Part shown: piece after piece, positions 1 to 9,523 of the stretch | Numbering within the stretch: the stretch's first letter is position 1 | How the letters are laid out: each line of letters starts with the position of its first letter | Assembly (NCBI GenBank): GCA_900772835.1 | Contig: CAAGSA010000043.1 | Location: 1-17,754, forward strand | Direction of reading: 5' to 3' | Length of the DNA: 17,754 nucleotides | Origin: an uncultured Prevotella sp. | Lineage (GTDB): Bacteria > Bacteroidota > Bacteroidia > Bacteroidales > Bacteroidaceae | Made by a program: the position numbers and the translations under genes | The notes under the pieces: model-generated | Database searches by the model: none | The model's input: only the letters and a program-made list of their open reading frames with translations | Told to the model about the DNA's origin: nothing

Positions 1-1004
1 AAAAATACCCCGAGCTCTCGGGCAAGGCACAGACCATCATTGCTGCATAGGGGCATTTCTGATACATTGCAGAGTCTTATGCCGTTTTTCTTCAGGTGAT
101 TGTATACGGCATTGGCATCAGTCATTTCCGCAAGGAAGAAATTCGCGGCAGAAGGGTATACCTTCTTGCAGCACGGCAGAAGCTTGAAAGCCTCAGCCAT
201 TCTGTCGCGCTCCATCAGTATGATGTTTTTCCATTTGTCCACTTCATACCTGTTGTCAATCTGCCTTACCATGCGTTCCTGGGCTGGCTGACTGATATTA
301 TGGGGATATTTCACCTTGTTTAGAACCTCAATAATGTCGGCGTATGCTATCGCCATGCTTATCTGTAGTCCAGCGCATCCCCATGAGTTGTCGAACGTTT
401 TCATGACCACAAGGTTCGGATGCAGATGTATTTCGCGTACATACGACTGCGACTTCGAGAAATCCGAATATGATTCATCGATTACTACTATTCCTTCAAA
501 CCTCTCCGCTATGGAAAGAATCTCGTTTCTGTCAAGGTCGTTTCCCGTTGGGTCGTTGGGAGAGCACAGCCATATAACCTTCGTGTCTTTGTCACAGGCT
601 GCCAATATCTTGTCTGCCGAGAGACCGAAATCCGAGTCGAGTTCCACAGTGCGGTATTCAATATTGTTTATCTCCGCGTATCTGCGATACGGACCGCTTG
701 TGGGTTCGAAGGCTACTACATTCTCGAATGCCGGTTCGGCAAAGCATCTGTATATTACATCCACTGTTTCGCAGATACCATTGCCCAGAAACATACACTC
801 GGGGTTTATATGCGTCATACACGAAATCTTCTCCCGCAGTGTCTTTTGCATAGGGTCGGGTAGCCTGTTAATCGGATTGTTATATGGATTTTCGTTGGCG
901 TTGAGAAGAATCCGCGCCACTTTCTTGTCGCTTTTGCTGTCAGTGCAGGCGTATGGCTTCATGTTCCATACGTTCTCACGCACAAGTTGTTTAAGCTCTC
1001 TCAT
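1..1004 (-). CDS. HisC-like aminotransferase homologue, probable pseudoenzyme (3' end outside window)
   Basis: The open frame starts at ATG 1004 and runs 334 codons without a stop to the left edge. It follows the histidinol-phosphate aminotransferase (fold-type I PLP) family nearly end to end: NANENPYNNPINRLPDP (residues 35-51), FLGNG (72-76), CSPNDPTGN (147-155), VVIDESYSDFS (173-183), NLVVMKTFDNSWG (197-209), VLNKVKYPHN (227-236). True HisC converts imidazole-acetol phosphate to histidinol phosphate with a Schiff-base lysine in T-[FL]-S-K. Here that site reads T-F-D-N (N206). Further family positions differ: RYPDP is RLPDP, GNGSDE is GNGICE, PTYG is PTSG, NNPTG is NDPTG, and the RLG arginine is Gln214. 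The C-terminal substrate-binding LRIT stretch is unrecognisable. Aminotransferase activity is therefore unlikely, although the frame is intact. It could be a retained non-catalytic paralogue or an early pseudogene. The family assignment is firm; the function is unknown. Confidence 0.85.
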   Translation of the reverse strand, partial: MRELKQLVRENVWNMKPYACTDSKSDKKVARILLNANENPYNNPINRLPDPMQKTLREKISCMTHINPECMFLGNGICETVDVIYRCFAEPAFENVVAFEPTSGPYRRYAEINNIEYRTVELDSDFGLSADKILAACDKDTKVIWLCSPNDPTGNDLDRNEILSIAERFEGIVVIDESYSDFSKSQSYVREIHLHPNLVVMKTFDNSWGCAGLQISMAIAYADIIEVLNKVKYPHNISQPAQERMVRQIDNRYEVDKWKNIILMERDRMAEAFKLLPCCKKVYPSAANFFLAEMTDANAVYNHLKKNGIRLCNVSEMPLCSNDGLCLARELGVF

Positions 1005-1041
1005 TTAATGTCTTATTTTATTTCAACCTTTTTTTACATCG

Positions 1042-1072
1042 CAAAATTACATATTTTCTGTAATATCTGCAA
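1042..1072 (-). promoter_or_regulatory. Promoter of the HisC-like gene
   Basis: On the minus strand TAATTTTG (1049-1042) matches the Bacteroidetes -7 element TAnnTTTG. A TTG at 1072-1070 lies 20 bp upstream and fits the -33 element. The predicted start of transcription near 1037 leaves a leader of roughly 33 nt before ATG 1004. It stands back to back with the mltF promoter, so a regulator bound here would affect both genes. Confidence 0.6.
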
Positions 1073-1081
1073 TAAATCATT

Positions 1082-1089
1082 TACCTTTG
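1082..1089 (+). promoter_or_regulatory. Promoter -7 element of the MltF-like gene
   Basis: TACCTTTG matches TAnnTTTG. Transcription would begin near 1094, leaving about 25 nt before ATG 1119. No clean -33 TTTG is visible at the expected spacing. The element lies 10 bp from the -33 element of the divergent HisC-like gene. Confidence 0.55.
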
Positions 1090-1118
1090 TACCGAAGTTT
1101 ACTCATTCTATAAAATAA

Positions 1119-2390
1119 ATGTACAAATATAAAACTCAGTCAATCACTCAACCGCAATGCGGAGCCGTTGCCTCAATGATGTTTTTTTCGTGCCTTTTCT
1201 TGCTGTGTCTTCTCCTGAACTCGTGTGGAGAGCGTAGGCCGGAGAAGCTCGTCACACCGTGGGGGGAGGTGGTTTCAGACACAGTATCAACAGAAAGCAC
1301 CTTTTCGGTTGATGACATGATAAACAACGGCGAGATGATTGTGCTGACAATTAGCGGACCGGAAACGTATTTCGACTATCACGGCAGGGGGATGGGAACA
1401 CAGTATCTGCTGTGCGAGAAATTCGCTCATCAGCTCGGAGTGTCGCTTCGTGTTGAGCTATGCAAGGACACTGCCGAAATGGTAAGGCGCCTGGATGCAG
1501 GCGAGGCAGACCTTATTGCCTACATGCTTCCTAAAAAGTCAAAGCTCTCTGCCGACTTGCTTTTTTGTGGAGCAGCCATAGATTCTCTTGGTGTGCAATG
1601 GGCTGTAGCCAAGGGTAACAGACAGTTGGCGCAGTCGCTGAATGATTGGTACAAGCCGGGGATGATAGACAAGGTGAAGAAGGAAGAGAGATTCTTGTTT
1701 TCGGCGCGCAGTGTGACGCGCCATGTGTATGCACCGTTCCTTGACCGTTCGCGTGGAGTGATTTCAAACTACGACCATCTGTTCCGTCGCTATGCTCCGG
1801 CAGCGCGGTGGGACTGGAAACTGCTTGCCGCACAGTGTTATCAGGAATCCTGCTTCGACCCCAACGCCCGTTCTTGGGCTGGAGCAACGGGACTGATGCA
1901 GATTATGCCTTCAACGGCAGACCATCTCGGTCTTGCACATTCCGATCTGACCAATCCTGAGCGCAGCGTTGAGGCTGCCGTGAGGTTTATATGCGAGTTG
2001 ACGGCAAAGTTCCGCGAGATACCGTCGTTTACGGAGCGGCAGTGTTTTGTTCTTGCCAGTTATAACGGTGGGGCAAACCATATCAAGGATGCAATGGCAC
2101 TGACACGCAAGAATGGCGGCAATCCTCACCGGTGGAGCCATGTGGCGCCATACGTGTTGAGGCTTCAGCAGCCTCAGTTCTATAACGATCCGGTGGTGAA
2201 ATACGGATATATGCGAGGTTCGGAAACCGTTGACTATGTGGAGCGCATCCGTCAGCGTTACGCCAAATACCGTGGTGTCAGTTACCACGGTCCGGCTGTA
2301 ACGACTGGTAGCGGCAGTTTGCCGGAATCATACAGTCCTGGCGGAATGGAACCGCGCCGTGCAACTAAGAAATACCGTTATCACATATAG
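1119..2390 (+). CDS. mltF: MltF-type lytic murein transglycosylase lipoprotein with a shortened substrate-binding domain
   Basis: The product (423 aa) is a predicted lipoprotein that cleaves peptidoglycan glycan strands at the membrane. A hydrophobic segment (residues 20-35) ends in a lipobox LLNSC with the acylated Cys at 36; a start at Met20/21 would also leave a working signal. Residues about 71-153 resemble lobe I of a family 3 solute-binding domain (GEADLIAYMLPKK at 128-140). The C-terminal SLT domain (about 225-385) has the catalytic Glu243 in YQES, then GATGLMQIMPSTA (255-267) and LASYNGGAN (312-320), all typical of lytic transglycosylases. The binding domain jumps from the end of lobe I straight to its closing helix (VQWAVAKGN, 159-167), so lobe II of the usual MltF domain seems absent. 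At 423 aa it is shorter than E. coli MltF (518 aa). It is divergent from the HisC-like gene and convergent with the TetR gene. Confidence 0.88.
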   Translation: MYKYKTQSITQPQCGAVASMMFFSCLFLLCLLLNSCGERRPEKLVTPWGEVVSDTVSTESTFSVDDMINNGEMIVLTISGPETYFDYHGRGMGTQYLLCEKFAHQLGVSLRVELCKDTAEMVRRLDAGEADLIAYMLPKKSKLSADLLFCGAAIDSLGVQWAVAKGNRQLAQSLNDWYKPGMIDKVKKEERFLFSARSVTRHVYAPFLDRSRGVISNYDHLFRRYAPAARWDWKLLAAQCYQESCFDPNARSWAGATGLMQIMPSTADHLGLAHSDLTNPERSVEAAVRFICELTAKFREIPSFTERQCFVLASYNGGANHIKDAMALTRKNGGNPHRWSHVAPYVLRLQQPQFYNDPVVKYGYMRGSETVDYVERIRQRYAKYRGVSYHGPAVTTGSGSLPESYSPGGMEPRRATKKYRYHI

Positions 2391-2419
2391 CTCCGCCATT
2401 GTTGGCTTTCCCCAGGCGT

Positions 2420-3052
2420 CTATATCGCAGACTTCTTCAGATAGCGGTCGAGTAGGGCAAGACCGCTTTCGGTGCAGAAGCCACGCAGCAGCACGATGAA
2501 GAAGTTGTAGAATATATCGCGCAACTTGTATTTTCCGGAAAGTCCGGCAATGACGCCGGAATTCATGATAGAATCGTTCAGGTCCTGAATGAGATTATAG
2601 TTGATTTCCGGCACGAAGAAACCGTTCTCTATACATTTCTTTATGAAGATTATCGACTCTTCCTGCTGCTCCTCATGTTTCTTTCTTAGAAAATCCTTCA
2701 CCGTGGAATACTTTTCGAGGTCGGAGATGAAGGCAGGGGACAGATTGTCGAAGTCAGAGAACTTGAAGCGGAAGAATGTAACAACGATGTCTATTTCATT
2801 TTCTGCAGTCATTGAATAGTCTTGTATACGTTTCTTCATATCGTACGCATCCAGTTTTACGCATTCGAGAAGCAGTTCCTCTTTCGTGGCGTAAATCTCA
2901 TACAGTGTGCGTTTGGATATCGACAATGATGCTGCAATATCATCCATGCGCACTGCTTTGATGCCCTTTTCCTTGAAGAGGGGCATTGCCTTGCGCATGA
3001 TGCGGTATTTCAGTTCATGCCTGTATGCCTGTGCATTGCTGTTCTTTTGCAT
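2420..3052 (-). CDS. TetR/AcrR-family transcriptional regulator
   Basis: The product is a 210-residue one-component DNA-binding regulator. An N-terminal helix-turn-helix of TetR type occupies about residues 15-62, with the hallmark series FKEKGIKAVRMDDIAASLSI, then SKRTLYEIYATKEELL. The remaining about 145 residues are all-helical and fit the variable ligand/dimer domain; the ligand cannot be read from sequence. I chose ATG 3052. The same frame extends to a TTG at 3073 that overlaps the helicase stop codon, so a start there is possible but less likely. It is the last gene of the lon-to-tetR run, 17 bp behind the RhlE-type helicase gene, and probably shares its transcript. No efflux pump or enzyme gene lies beside it, so its target is unclear. 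It converges with the mltF gene across a 29-bp gap. Confidence 0.88.
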   Translation of the reverse strand: MQKNSNAQAYRHELKYRIMRKAMPLFKEKGIKAVRMDDIAASLSISKRTLYEIYATKEELLLECVKLDAYDMKKRIQDYSMTAENEIDIVVTFFRFKFSDFDNLSPAFISDLEKYSTVKDFLRKKHEEQQEESIIFIKKCIENGFFVPEINYNLIQDLNDSIMNSGVIAGLSGKYKLRDIFYNFFIVLLRGFCTESGLALLDRYLKKSAI

Positions 3053-3069
3053 GTCTGTTTCTTTTGTTT

Positions 3070-4458
<1,389 letters not shown>

Positions 4459-4468
4459 TGTCTGTTAA

Positions 4469-5683
4469 TTAATTTGGTGCTTTGCGGTAGCAGAAGTATG
4501 CCACGATAGCGAATAATATATTAGGTATCCATGCGGCGAGCATCGGTGGCGTGTTTGCCTGTATGGCGAATGTTGCCGACACGGTTTGCAGCATTATGTA
4601 TCCGAAACTCAGGGCGAGACCGATGCCGAGATAAAGTCCCATTCCGCCTTTGCGCTTCCTTGATGACAGTGACACGCCGATGGTTGTCAGTATGAACGAG
4701 GCGAACGATGTGGCTATGCGCTTGTGGTATTCCACTTCATATTGCACCACGTTGCTCGACCCTCTGTCTATCTGCTTGCTTATGTATTCTTTCAGCTGCG
4801 GACTGGTGAATGTCTCCTGCTGTCCTTTCGAGAACACGAGGTCTGTAGGTTCCATCATTATCACCGAGTCTTTGTCGAATCCGCTTGTGATGTGCTCCTT
4901 CAGTCCGCGCAGCTGTCTGATGCGCCAGCTTGTCAGCTTCCAGTGGTACTTTGAGTCCGACACCGTGTCGTATTGTATCTCGGATGCCGTGAGGTGGCTC
5001 ACGAGTTTTTTGTTCTCGAATTTGTCGAGACAGAATCCGTAGCCCTTCTTCAGCGTATTGTCGTAGTGCTGGATATAGGCTATCACGCCTTTCCCCACTT
5101 GCAGCTGCACGTTCTCTGCCGATGTGTTCTTCTTCTTGTTCTTATACATCGTTTCGAAGTTCTGTCTTACTATGGTTCCCTTTGGAATCACGTATGCTCC
5201 GAGATAGAATGTCAGCGTGGAGATGAGCAGTGCCGAAATCATGTATGGGCGCATGAGCCGCTTGAAGCTCACTCCTGCTGCAAGCATAGAGATGATTTCG
5301 GAGTTGCCGGCAAGTTTCGACGTGAAGAAAATCACGGCGATGAACACGAACAGCGGACTGAACAGGTTGGCGAAATACGGCACGAAGTTCATATAGTAGT
5401 CGAACACTATGGCCTTCAGCGGTGCGTGGTATTGCGAGAACTTTGCAAGGTTCTCGTTCACATCAAACACGATGGAAATCGAGATGATGAGAAAGATGGA
5501 GTAGATGTACGTGCCGATGAACTTCTTTATGATATAAAGGTCGAGTATCTTTATATACCTTCTCGGGTTCAGTACGCCCAACCACTGCAAGTGTGCCTTG
5601 AGCCATGCAAGTGCAACCAGCAGTCTGCCTGCTGTCTTTGCCGACCTGATGCTGTTCCGCAGCCTTTGCATAGATATTTTCAT
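4469..5683 (-). CDS. lptG: LptF/LptG-family lipopolysaccharide export permease
   Basis: The product (404 aa) is an inner-membrane permease of the YjgP/YjgQ family, which with LptB extracts lipopolysaccharide and passes it to LptC. Six membrane segments are visible, at about 56-75, 98-122, 145-165, 322-340, 347-368 and 380-397. They flank a large periplasmic domain (about 170-318) as expected for the beta-jellyroll. The family stretch LDLYIIKKFIGTY (47-59) precedes the first segment, and NSEIISMLAAGVSF (127-140) is the conserved cytoplasmic coupling helix. The protein has about 45 residues before the usual start of the family, partly hydrophobic (LLVALAWLKA); no better downstream start was found. 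It sits between tgt and the helicase gene. LptF versus LptG cannot be separated by eye, so the symbol is tentative. A hairpin occupies the gap upstream. Confidence 0.85.
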   Translation of the reverse strand: MKISMQRLRNSIRSAKTAGRLLVALAWLKAHLQWLGVLNPRRYIKILDLYIIKKFIGTYIYSIFLIISISIVFDVNENLAKFSQYHAPLKAIVFDYYMNFVPYFANLFSPLFVFIAVIFFTSKLAGNSEIISMLAAGVSFKRLMRPYMISALLISTLTFYLGAYVIPKGTIVRQNFETMYKNKKKNTSAENVQLQVGKGVIAYIQHYDNTLKKGYGFCLDKFENKKLVSHLTASEIQYDTVSDSKYHWKLTSWRIRQLRGLKEHITSGFDKDSVIMMEPTDLVFSKGQQETFTSPQLKEYISKQIDRGSSNVVQYEVEYHKRIATSFASFILTTIGVSLSSRKRKGGMGLYLGIGLALSFGYIMLQTVSATFAIQANTPPMLAAWIPNILFAIVAYFCYRKAPN

Positions 5684-5700
5684 TTTCTGAGTCTTATAGA

Positions 5701-5724
5701 GGCGGAGATACAGGAATCTCCGCC
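5701..5724 (-). repeat. Intercistronic inverted repeat between tgt and the LptF/LptG-type gene
   Basis: GGCGGAGAT (5701-5709) pairs perfectly with ATCTCCGCC (5716-5724) around a 6-nt loop. No T-tract follows on either strand, so it is not a standard intrinsic terminator. In a tgt-permease transcript it could protect the upstream message or damp downstream expression. Confidence 0.6.
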
Positions 5725-5747
5725 GTTGCTGATAATAATTGGAATCT

Positions 5748-6875
5748 TTAAACCCTTCTTCCGAGATTGTCGATTACCGAGCGCTTCCATTCCACGAAGT
5801 CACCCTTGATGATATGCTCTCTGGCGTCGGTCACGAGCCGCAGGTAGAACGCCAGATTGTGTATGCTTGCTATCTGCATGGCGAGCAGTTCCTGTGCCTT
5901 GAACAGATGGTGCAGGTATGCCTTCGAGTGAATCAGGTCCACGTAGCATCCGTCGGGGTCGATGGGCGAGAAGTCCTGTTCCCATTTCTTGTTGCGCATG
6001 TTCATCGTGCCGTTGTAGGTGAAGAGCATGGCGTTGCGTCCGTTGCGTGTAGGCATCACGCAGTCGAACATATCCACTCCGCGCTCTATTGCCTCAAGTA
6101 TGTTCTGCGGTGTTCCCACTCCCATCAGGTATCTGGGCTTGTCTTTCGGCAGAATCTCGTTCACGGTCTCGATCATCTCGTACATTACTTCGGTGGGTTC
6201 CCCCACGGCAAGTCCGCCGATGGCGTTTCCGTCGGCACCCTTGTCGGCAATGTATTTTGCCGCTTCGCGGCGCAGGTCTTTATATGTGCATCCCTGCACG
6301 ATGGGGAAGAGCGACTGTTCGTAGCCGTAGAGCGGTTCCGTCTCGTTGAATCGTTTTATGCATCTGTCGAGCCAGCGCTGTGTGAGTTTCAGACTGTTCT
6401 TGGCGTACTGGTAGTCGCTTTGTCCTGGCGGACATTCGTCGAATGCCATCATGATGTCGGCACCGATGATGCGCTCTGTGTCCATCACGCTTTCCGGCGT
6501 GAAGAAGTGTTTCGAACCGTCGATGTGCGATCTGAATTCGCATCCCTCCTCCTTCAGCTTGCGTATTCCGGTGAGTGAGAACACCTGGAATCCGCCGCTG
6601 TCGGTGAGTATGGGTCTGTCCCAGGTGTTGAATTTGTGCAGTCCGCCTGCGGCTTTCAGCGTGTCGAGTCCCGGGCGCAGATACAGGTGGTAGGTGTTGC
6701 CGAGGATTATCTGTGCTTTCACTTGTTCTCTCAGCTCGCTGAAGTGTACTCCCTTCACGCTTCCGCATGTGCCCACGGGCATGAAGATTGGAGTCTTTAT
6801 CTTTCCGTGCGCCGTGGTTATGGTTCCAGCCCTTGCGTCGCTGGCGTTGTCTGTATGTTCAAGTTCGAATGTCAT
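5748..6875 (-). CDS. tgt: Queuine/preQ1 tRNA-guanine transglycosylase
   Basis: The enzyme (375 aa) exchanges guanine 34 of GUN-anticodon tRNAs for a queuosine precursor. The family signature is clear: TPIFMPVGTCGSVKGV (28-43), GNTYHLYLRPGL (59-70), the general acid/base Asp92 in TDSGGFQVFSL, MAFDECPP (143-150), PIVQGC (191-196), NAIGGLAVGEP (217-227), YLMGVGTP (249-256), and the nucleophile Asp271 in FDCVMPTRNGR. The length equals the bacterial norm. The C-terminal zinc site of most bacterial Tgt (Cys-x-Cys-x2-Cys plus His) is not intact: the segment reads DPDGCYVDLIHSKAYLHHL (306-324) with one Cys (310), though SIHNL (337-341) keeps the His. I recall that Bacteroidetes Tgt proteins often lack these cysteines, but cannot check. 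It follows lon by 36 bp and is probably co-transcribed. Confidence 0.96.
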   Translation of the reverse strand: MTFELEHTDNASDARAGTITTAHGKIKTPIFMPVGTCGSVKGVHFSELREQVKAQIILGNTYHLYLRPGLDTLKAAGGLHKFNTWDRPILTDSGGFQVFSLTGIRKLKEEGCEFRSHIDGSKHFFTPESVMDTERIIGADIMMAFDECPPGQSDYQYAKNSLKLTQRWLDRCIKRFNETEPLYGYEQSLFPIVQGCTYKDLRREAAKYIADKGADGNAIGGLAVGEPTEVMYEMIETVNEILPKDKPRYLMGVGTPQNILEAIERGVDMFDCVMPTRNGRNAMLFTYNGTMNMRNKKWEQDFSPIDPDGCYVDLIHSKAYLHHLFKAQELLAMQIASIHNLAFYLRLVTDAREHIIKGDFVEWKRSVIDNLGRRV

Positions 6876-6911
6876 ATATCTCTGTTGTTTTGCCGTTTGT
6901 TTCGGCTGTTC

Positions 6912-9380
6912 CTATTTGTTGTCCTTTTTCTCTTCCTCTTCATCGATGTCGAATTTCACAGGGTTGTCCACTGTCTCGTCGGTGAGTGCGAAGTCCCACA
7001 CGTCGAGCACGTTCTCCACATAGTGGAAGGTCAGTCCTTTCAGGTATACGTATGCAATTTCCTCTATGTCCTTCCTGTTCTCCCTGCACATGATGATGTC
7101 GGTTATGCCGGCTCTCTTGGCGGCGAGTATTTTCTCCTTTATTCCGCCCACGGGCAGCACCTTTCCGCGCAGTGTGATTTCGCCGGTCATTGCCGTGTTC
7201 TTTCTCACCTTGCGCTGTGTCAGTGCCGATGCTATTGAAGTGGCAATCGTGATGCCTGCCGACGGACCGTCCTTCGGGGTTGCTCCCTCCGGCACGTGGA
7301 TGTGTATGTTCCAGTTGTCGAATATTCGGTAGTCGATGCCTAGTATGTCGGAGTGTGCCTTCACGTATTCCAGTGCCAGCACAGCCGATTCCTTCATCAC
7401 GTCGCCCAGGTTTCCCGTGAGTGTGAGCTTAGAGCCTTTTCCTTTGCTCAGGCTTGTTTCTATGAACAGAATCTCGCCTCCCACACTTGTCCACGCCAGT
7501 CCGGTCACCACTCCTGCATAGTTGTTGCCCTGGTATATGTCTCTATAGAACGGTGCCTTGCCGAGCAGTTCCTCTATCTTGTCTGGCGTTATCCGCGTAT
7601 ATGGCAGACTGCCGTCCTTTGCCTTCATGAAGGCGAGTTTGCGCAGAGCCTTGTTTATCTGTATTTCGAGCTGTCTCACTCCGCTTTCGCGTGTGTATTG
7701 CTCTATGATTTTTTCCGTAGCCTGCTTCGTGAACGTGAGCCGCTTCTCATCGTTGAGTCCCGTGTTCTCCTTTTCCTTTGGTATGAGGTGGCGTTTGGCT
7801 ATTTCCAGTTTCTCTTCGGTGATGTAGCCGCTCACCTCTATCACTTCCATTCTGTCGAGCAGTGGGCGCGGTATGGTGTTCAGCTCGTTTGCCGTGGCAA
7901 TGAATAGCACCTTCGACAGGTCGAAGTCGGCATCCAGGTAGTTGTCGTGGAACGTGGTGTTCTGTTCCGGGTCGAGCACTTCGAGCAGTGCCGATGCCGG
8001 GTCGCCGTTCACGGTGTTCTGCGTCACCTTGTCTATCTCGTCGAGGATGAACACCGGATTCGACGAGCCTGCCTTCTGTATGCTCTTTATTATGCGTCCC
8101 GGCATGGCTCCGATGTATGTGCGGCGGTGTCCTCTGATTTCCGATTCGTCGTGGAGTCCGCCCAGCGATACCCTCACGTATTTCCTGCCCATAGCCTTGG
8201 CTATGCTCTTGCCCAGACTGGTTTTTCCCACTCCCGGCGGTCCGTACAGGCAGAGGATTGGCGATTTCAGGTCGCCCCTGAGGCTCAGCACCGCTATGTA
8301 TTCGAGTATGCGCTCCTTCACTTTTTCCATTCCGTAGTGGTCGGAGTCGAGTATCCGCTTTGCCCTTGCCAGATTGATGTCGTCGATGGTGTATTCGTTC
8401 CACGGCAGCGACACGAAGTTCTGCAGATATGTGAGCTGCACGCTGTATTCCGGGCTCTGCGGGTTCAGCATGTCGAGTTTGTCGAGTTCCTTGTTGAAAA
8501 TTTTTTCCGTTTCTTCGCTCCATGCCTTCTTTGCAGCCTCGTTTTTCAGTTCCTTGCGTTCCGGCGACCCCTCGCCGTTGCCCAGTTCCTCCTTGATGTT
8601 CTTTATCTGCTGCTGCAGGAAGTATTCCTTCTGCTGCTCGTCGATGTCCTCGCGTGTCCTCATCCGTATCTCCTGCTTTATCTGCAGCAGCTGCACCTCG
8701 CGGTTCAGGATTTTGAGCAGTCCGAACACTCGCTCCTTCATCGAGTCGTTCTTCAGCAGTCCAGCCTTGTCGTTGATGTTGAACGGCAGGTTGGCGCAGA
8801 TGTAGTTGGTCATTATCACGCTGTTCGAGATGTTCTGCAGCCCGAACAGTGCCTCGTCGGGAATCTCGTCGCTCATGCGGATATAGTTGAAGGCGGTCTT
8901 CTTCAGGTCGTCGGTTGCCGTCTTGTATTCCTTGTCGTCATCGTCGGGGAATATCTCCGTGGCCTCCGTCACGATTCCTTTCATGTATGGCGTGCGCCTC
9001 TTGATTGCTTCGAGGCGGCATCTTCCCATTCCCTGCACGATGGCTGTTATGTTCTTTTCCTGTCCGGGCAGTTCGAGCACTTTCACCAGCTTGGCGTAAA
9101 CGCCGTATTCATACAGGTCGTTCATCGTGGGTTCGTCCGTTTCGGTGTCTTTCTGGCAAAATATCGCGAAGATGGGTTTCTTCTTCTTGCTCATTGCCTC
9201 AATGAGTTTCATGCTTGTCTTTCTCCCGATGAAAATAGGCGAAACCACACCCGGGAACATCATCAGGTTTCTTGTGGCAAGTATAGGCACTTCGCCTTCT
9301 GCCTTTTCCATGAATAGCTTTTTTATGTCTCCGTCGAAGTCGGCTATCATTGAAAAGCCGCCGCTTATGTTTCTGTCCAT
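6912..9380 (-). CDS. lon: ATP-dependent protease Lon
   Basis: The product (822 aa) is the cytoplasmic AAA+ protease that degrades misfolded and regulatory proteins. The N-terminal substrate domain (about 29-235, beginning PILATRNLMMFPGVV) is followed by a coiled region (about 235-300, including KEYFLQQQIKNIKEEL at 251-266). The AAA+ module has Walker A GPPGVGKT (380-387), Walker B FILDE (444-448), and the Lon stretch GGLHDESEIRGHRRTYIGAM (407-426). The protease domain has the catalytic Ser707 in PKDGPSAGIT and Lys750 in GGIKEK, 43 residues apart as in E. coli Lon. The C-terminus is an acidic-basic tail (DIDEEEEKKDNK). ATG 9380 gives a leader of about 70 nt behind the TAACTTTG promoter; Met11 is an alternative. 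It heads the transcript that continues through tgt, the permease, helicase and TetR genes. Confidence 0.97.
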   Translation of the reverse strand: MDRNISGGFSMIADFDGDIKKLFMEKAEGEVPILATRNLMMFPGVVSPIFIGRKTSMKLIEAMSKKKKPIFAIFCQKDTETDEPTMNDLYEYGVYAKLVKVLELPGQEKNITAIVQGMGRCRLEAIKRRTPYMKGIVTEATEIFPDDDDKEYKTATDDLKKTAFNYIRMSDEIPDEALFGLQNISNSVIMTNYICANLPFNINDKAGLLKNDSMKERVFGLLKILNREVQLLQIKQEIRMRTREDIDEQQKEYFLQQQIKNIKEELGNGEGSPERKELKNEAAKKAWSEETEKIFNKELDKLDMLNPQSPEYSVQLTYLQNFVSLPWNEYTIDDINLARAKRILDSDHYGMEKVKERILEYIAVLSLRGDLKSPILCLYGPPGVGKTSLGKSIAKAMGRKYVRVSLGGLHDESEIRGHRRTYIGAMPGRIIKSIQKAGSSNPVFILDEIDKVTQNTVNGDPASALLEVLDPEQNTTFHDNYLDADFDLSKVLFIATANELNTIPRPLLDRMEVIEVSGYITEEKLEIAKRHLIPKEKENTGLNDEKRLTFTKQATEKIIEQYTRESGVRQLEIQINKALRKLAFMKAKDGSLPYTRITPDKIEELLGKAPFYRDIYQGNNYAGVVTGLAWTSVGGEILFIETSLSKGKGSKLTLTGNLGDVMKESAVLALEYVKAHSDILGIDYRIFDNWNIHIHVPEGATPKDGPSAGITIATSIASALTQRKVRKNTAMTGEITLRGKVLPVGGIKEKILAAKRAGITDIIMCRENRKDIEEIAYVYLKGLTFHYVENVLDVWDFALTDETVDNPVKFDIDEEEEKKDNK

Positions 9381-9453
9381 ATATGGTCGTTTTTTTGTTT
9401 TCTTTATTTGTTACGGCATCGGTTCTTCCAACCTGCCTATATATAATGAGGTG

Positions 9454-9461
9454 CAAAGTTA
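9454..9461 (-). promoter_or_regulatory. Promoter -7 element of the lon operon
   Basis: TAACTTTG on the minus strand matches TAnnTTTG. Transcription should start near 9449, about 70 nt before the lon ATG. It is the only good promoter match found ahead of the five-gene run. No heat-shock-type inverted repeat (CIRCE) is visible around it. Confidence 0.6.
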
Positions 9462-9523
9462 CGTTTTTTTTTCCACATACAGAAAACTGATGTTTTTTTT
9501 TGCACAAAACGCGTGTTTAGTGC

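Noticed and set aside
316..1008. A 230-codon plus-strand open frame at the left end
   Set aside because: It is antisense to the HisC-like gene, which shows clear family motifs on the minus strand; the plus-strand product has no recognisable motif.
7947..9317. A 456-codon plus-strand open frame antisense to lon
   Set aside because: Very long, but the lon frame carries every expected motif, and the antisense product has shadow-like composition and no promoter. Other long antisense frames (4973-5809, 5739-6578, 12315-13049, 13549-14400, 15705-16547, 16668-17504) were rejected for the same reason.
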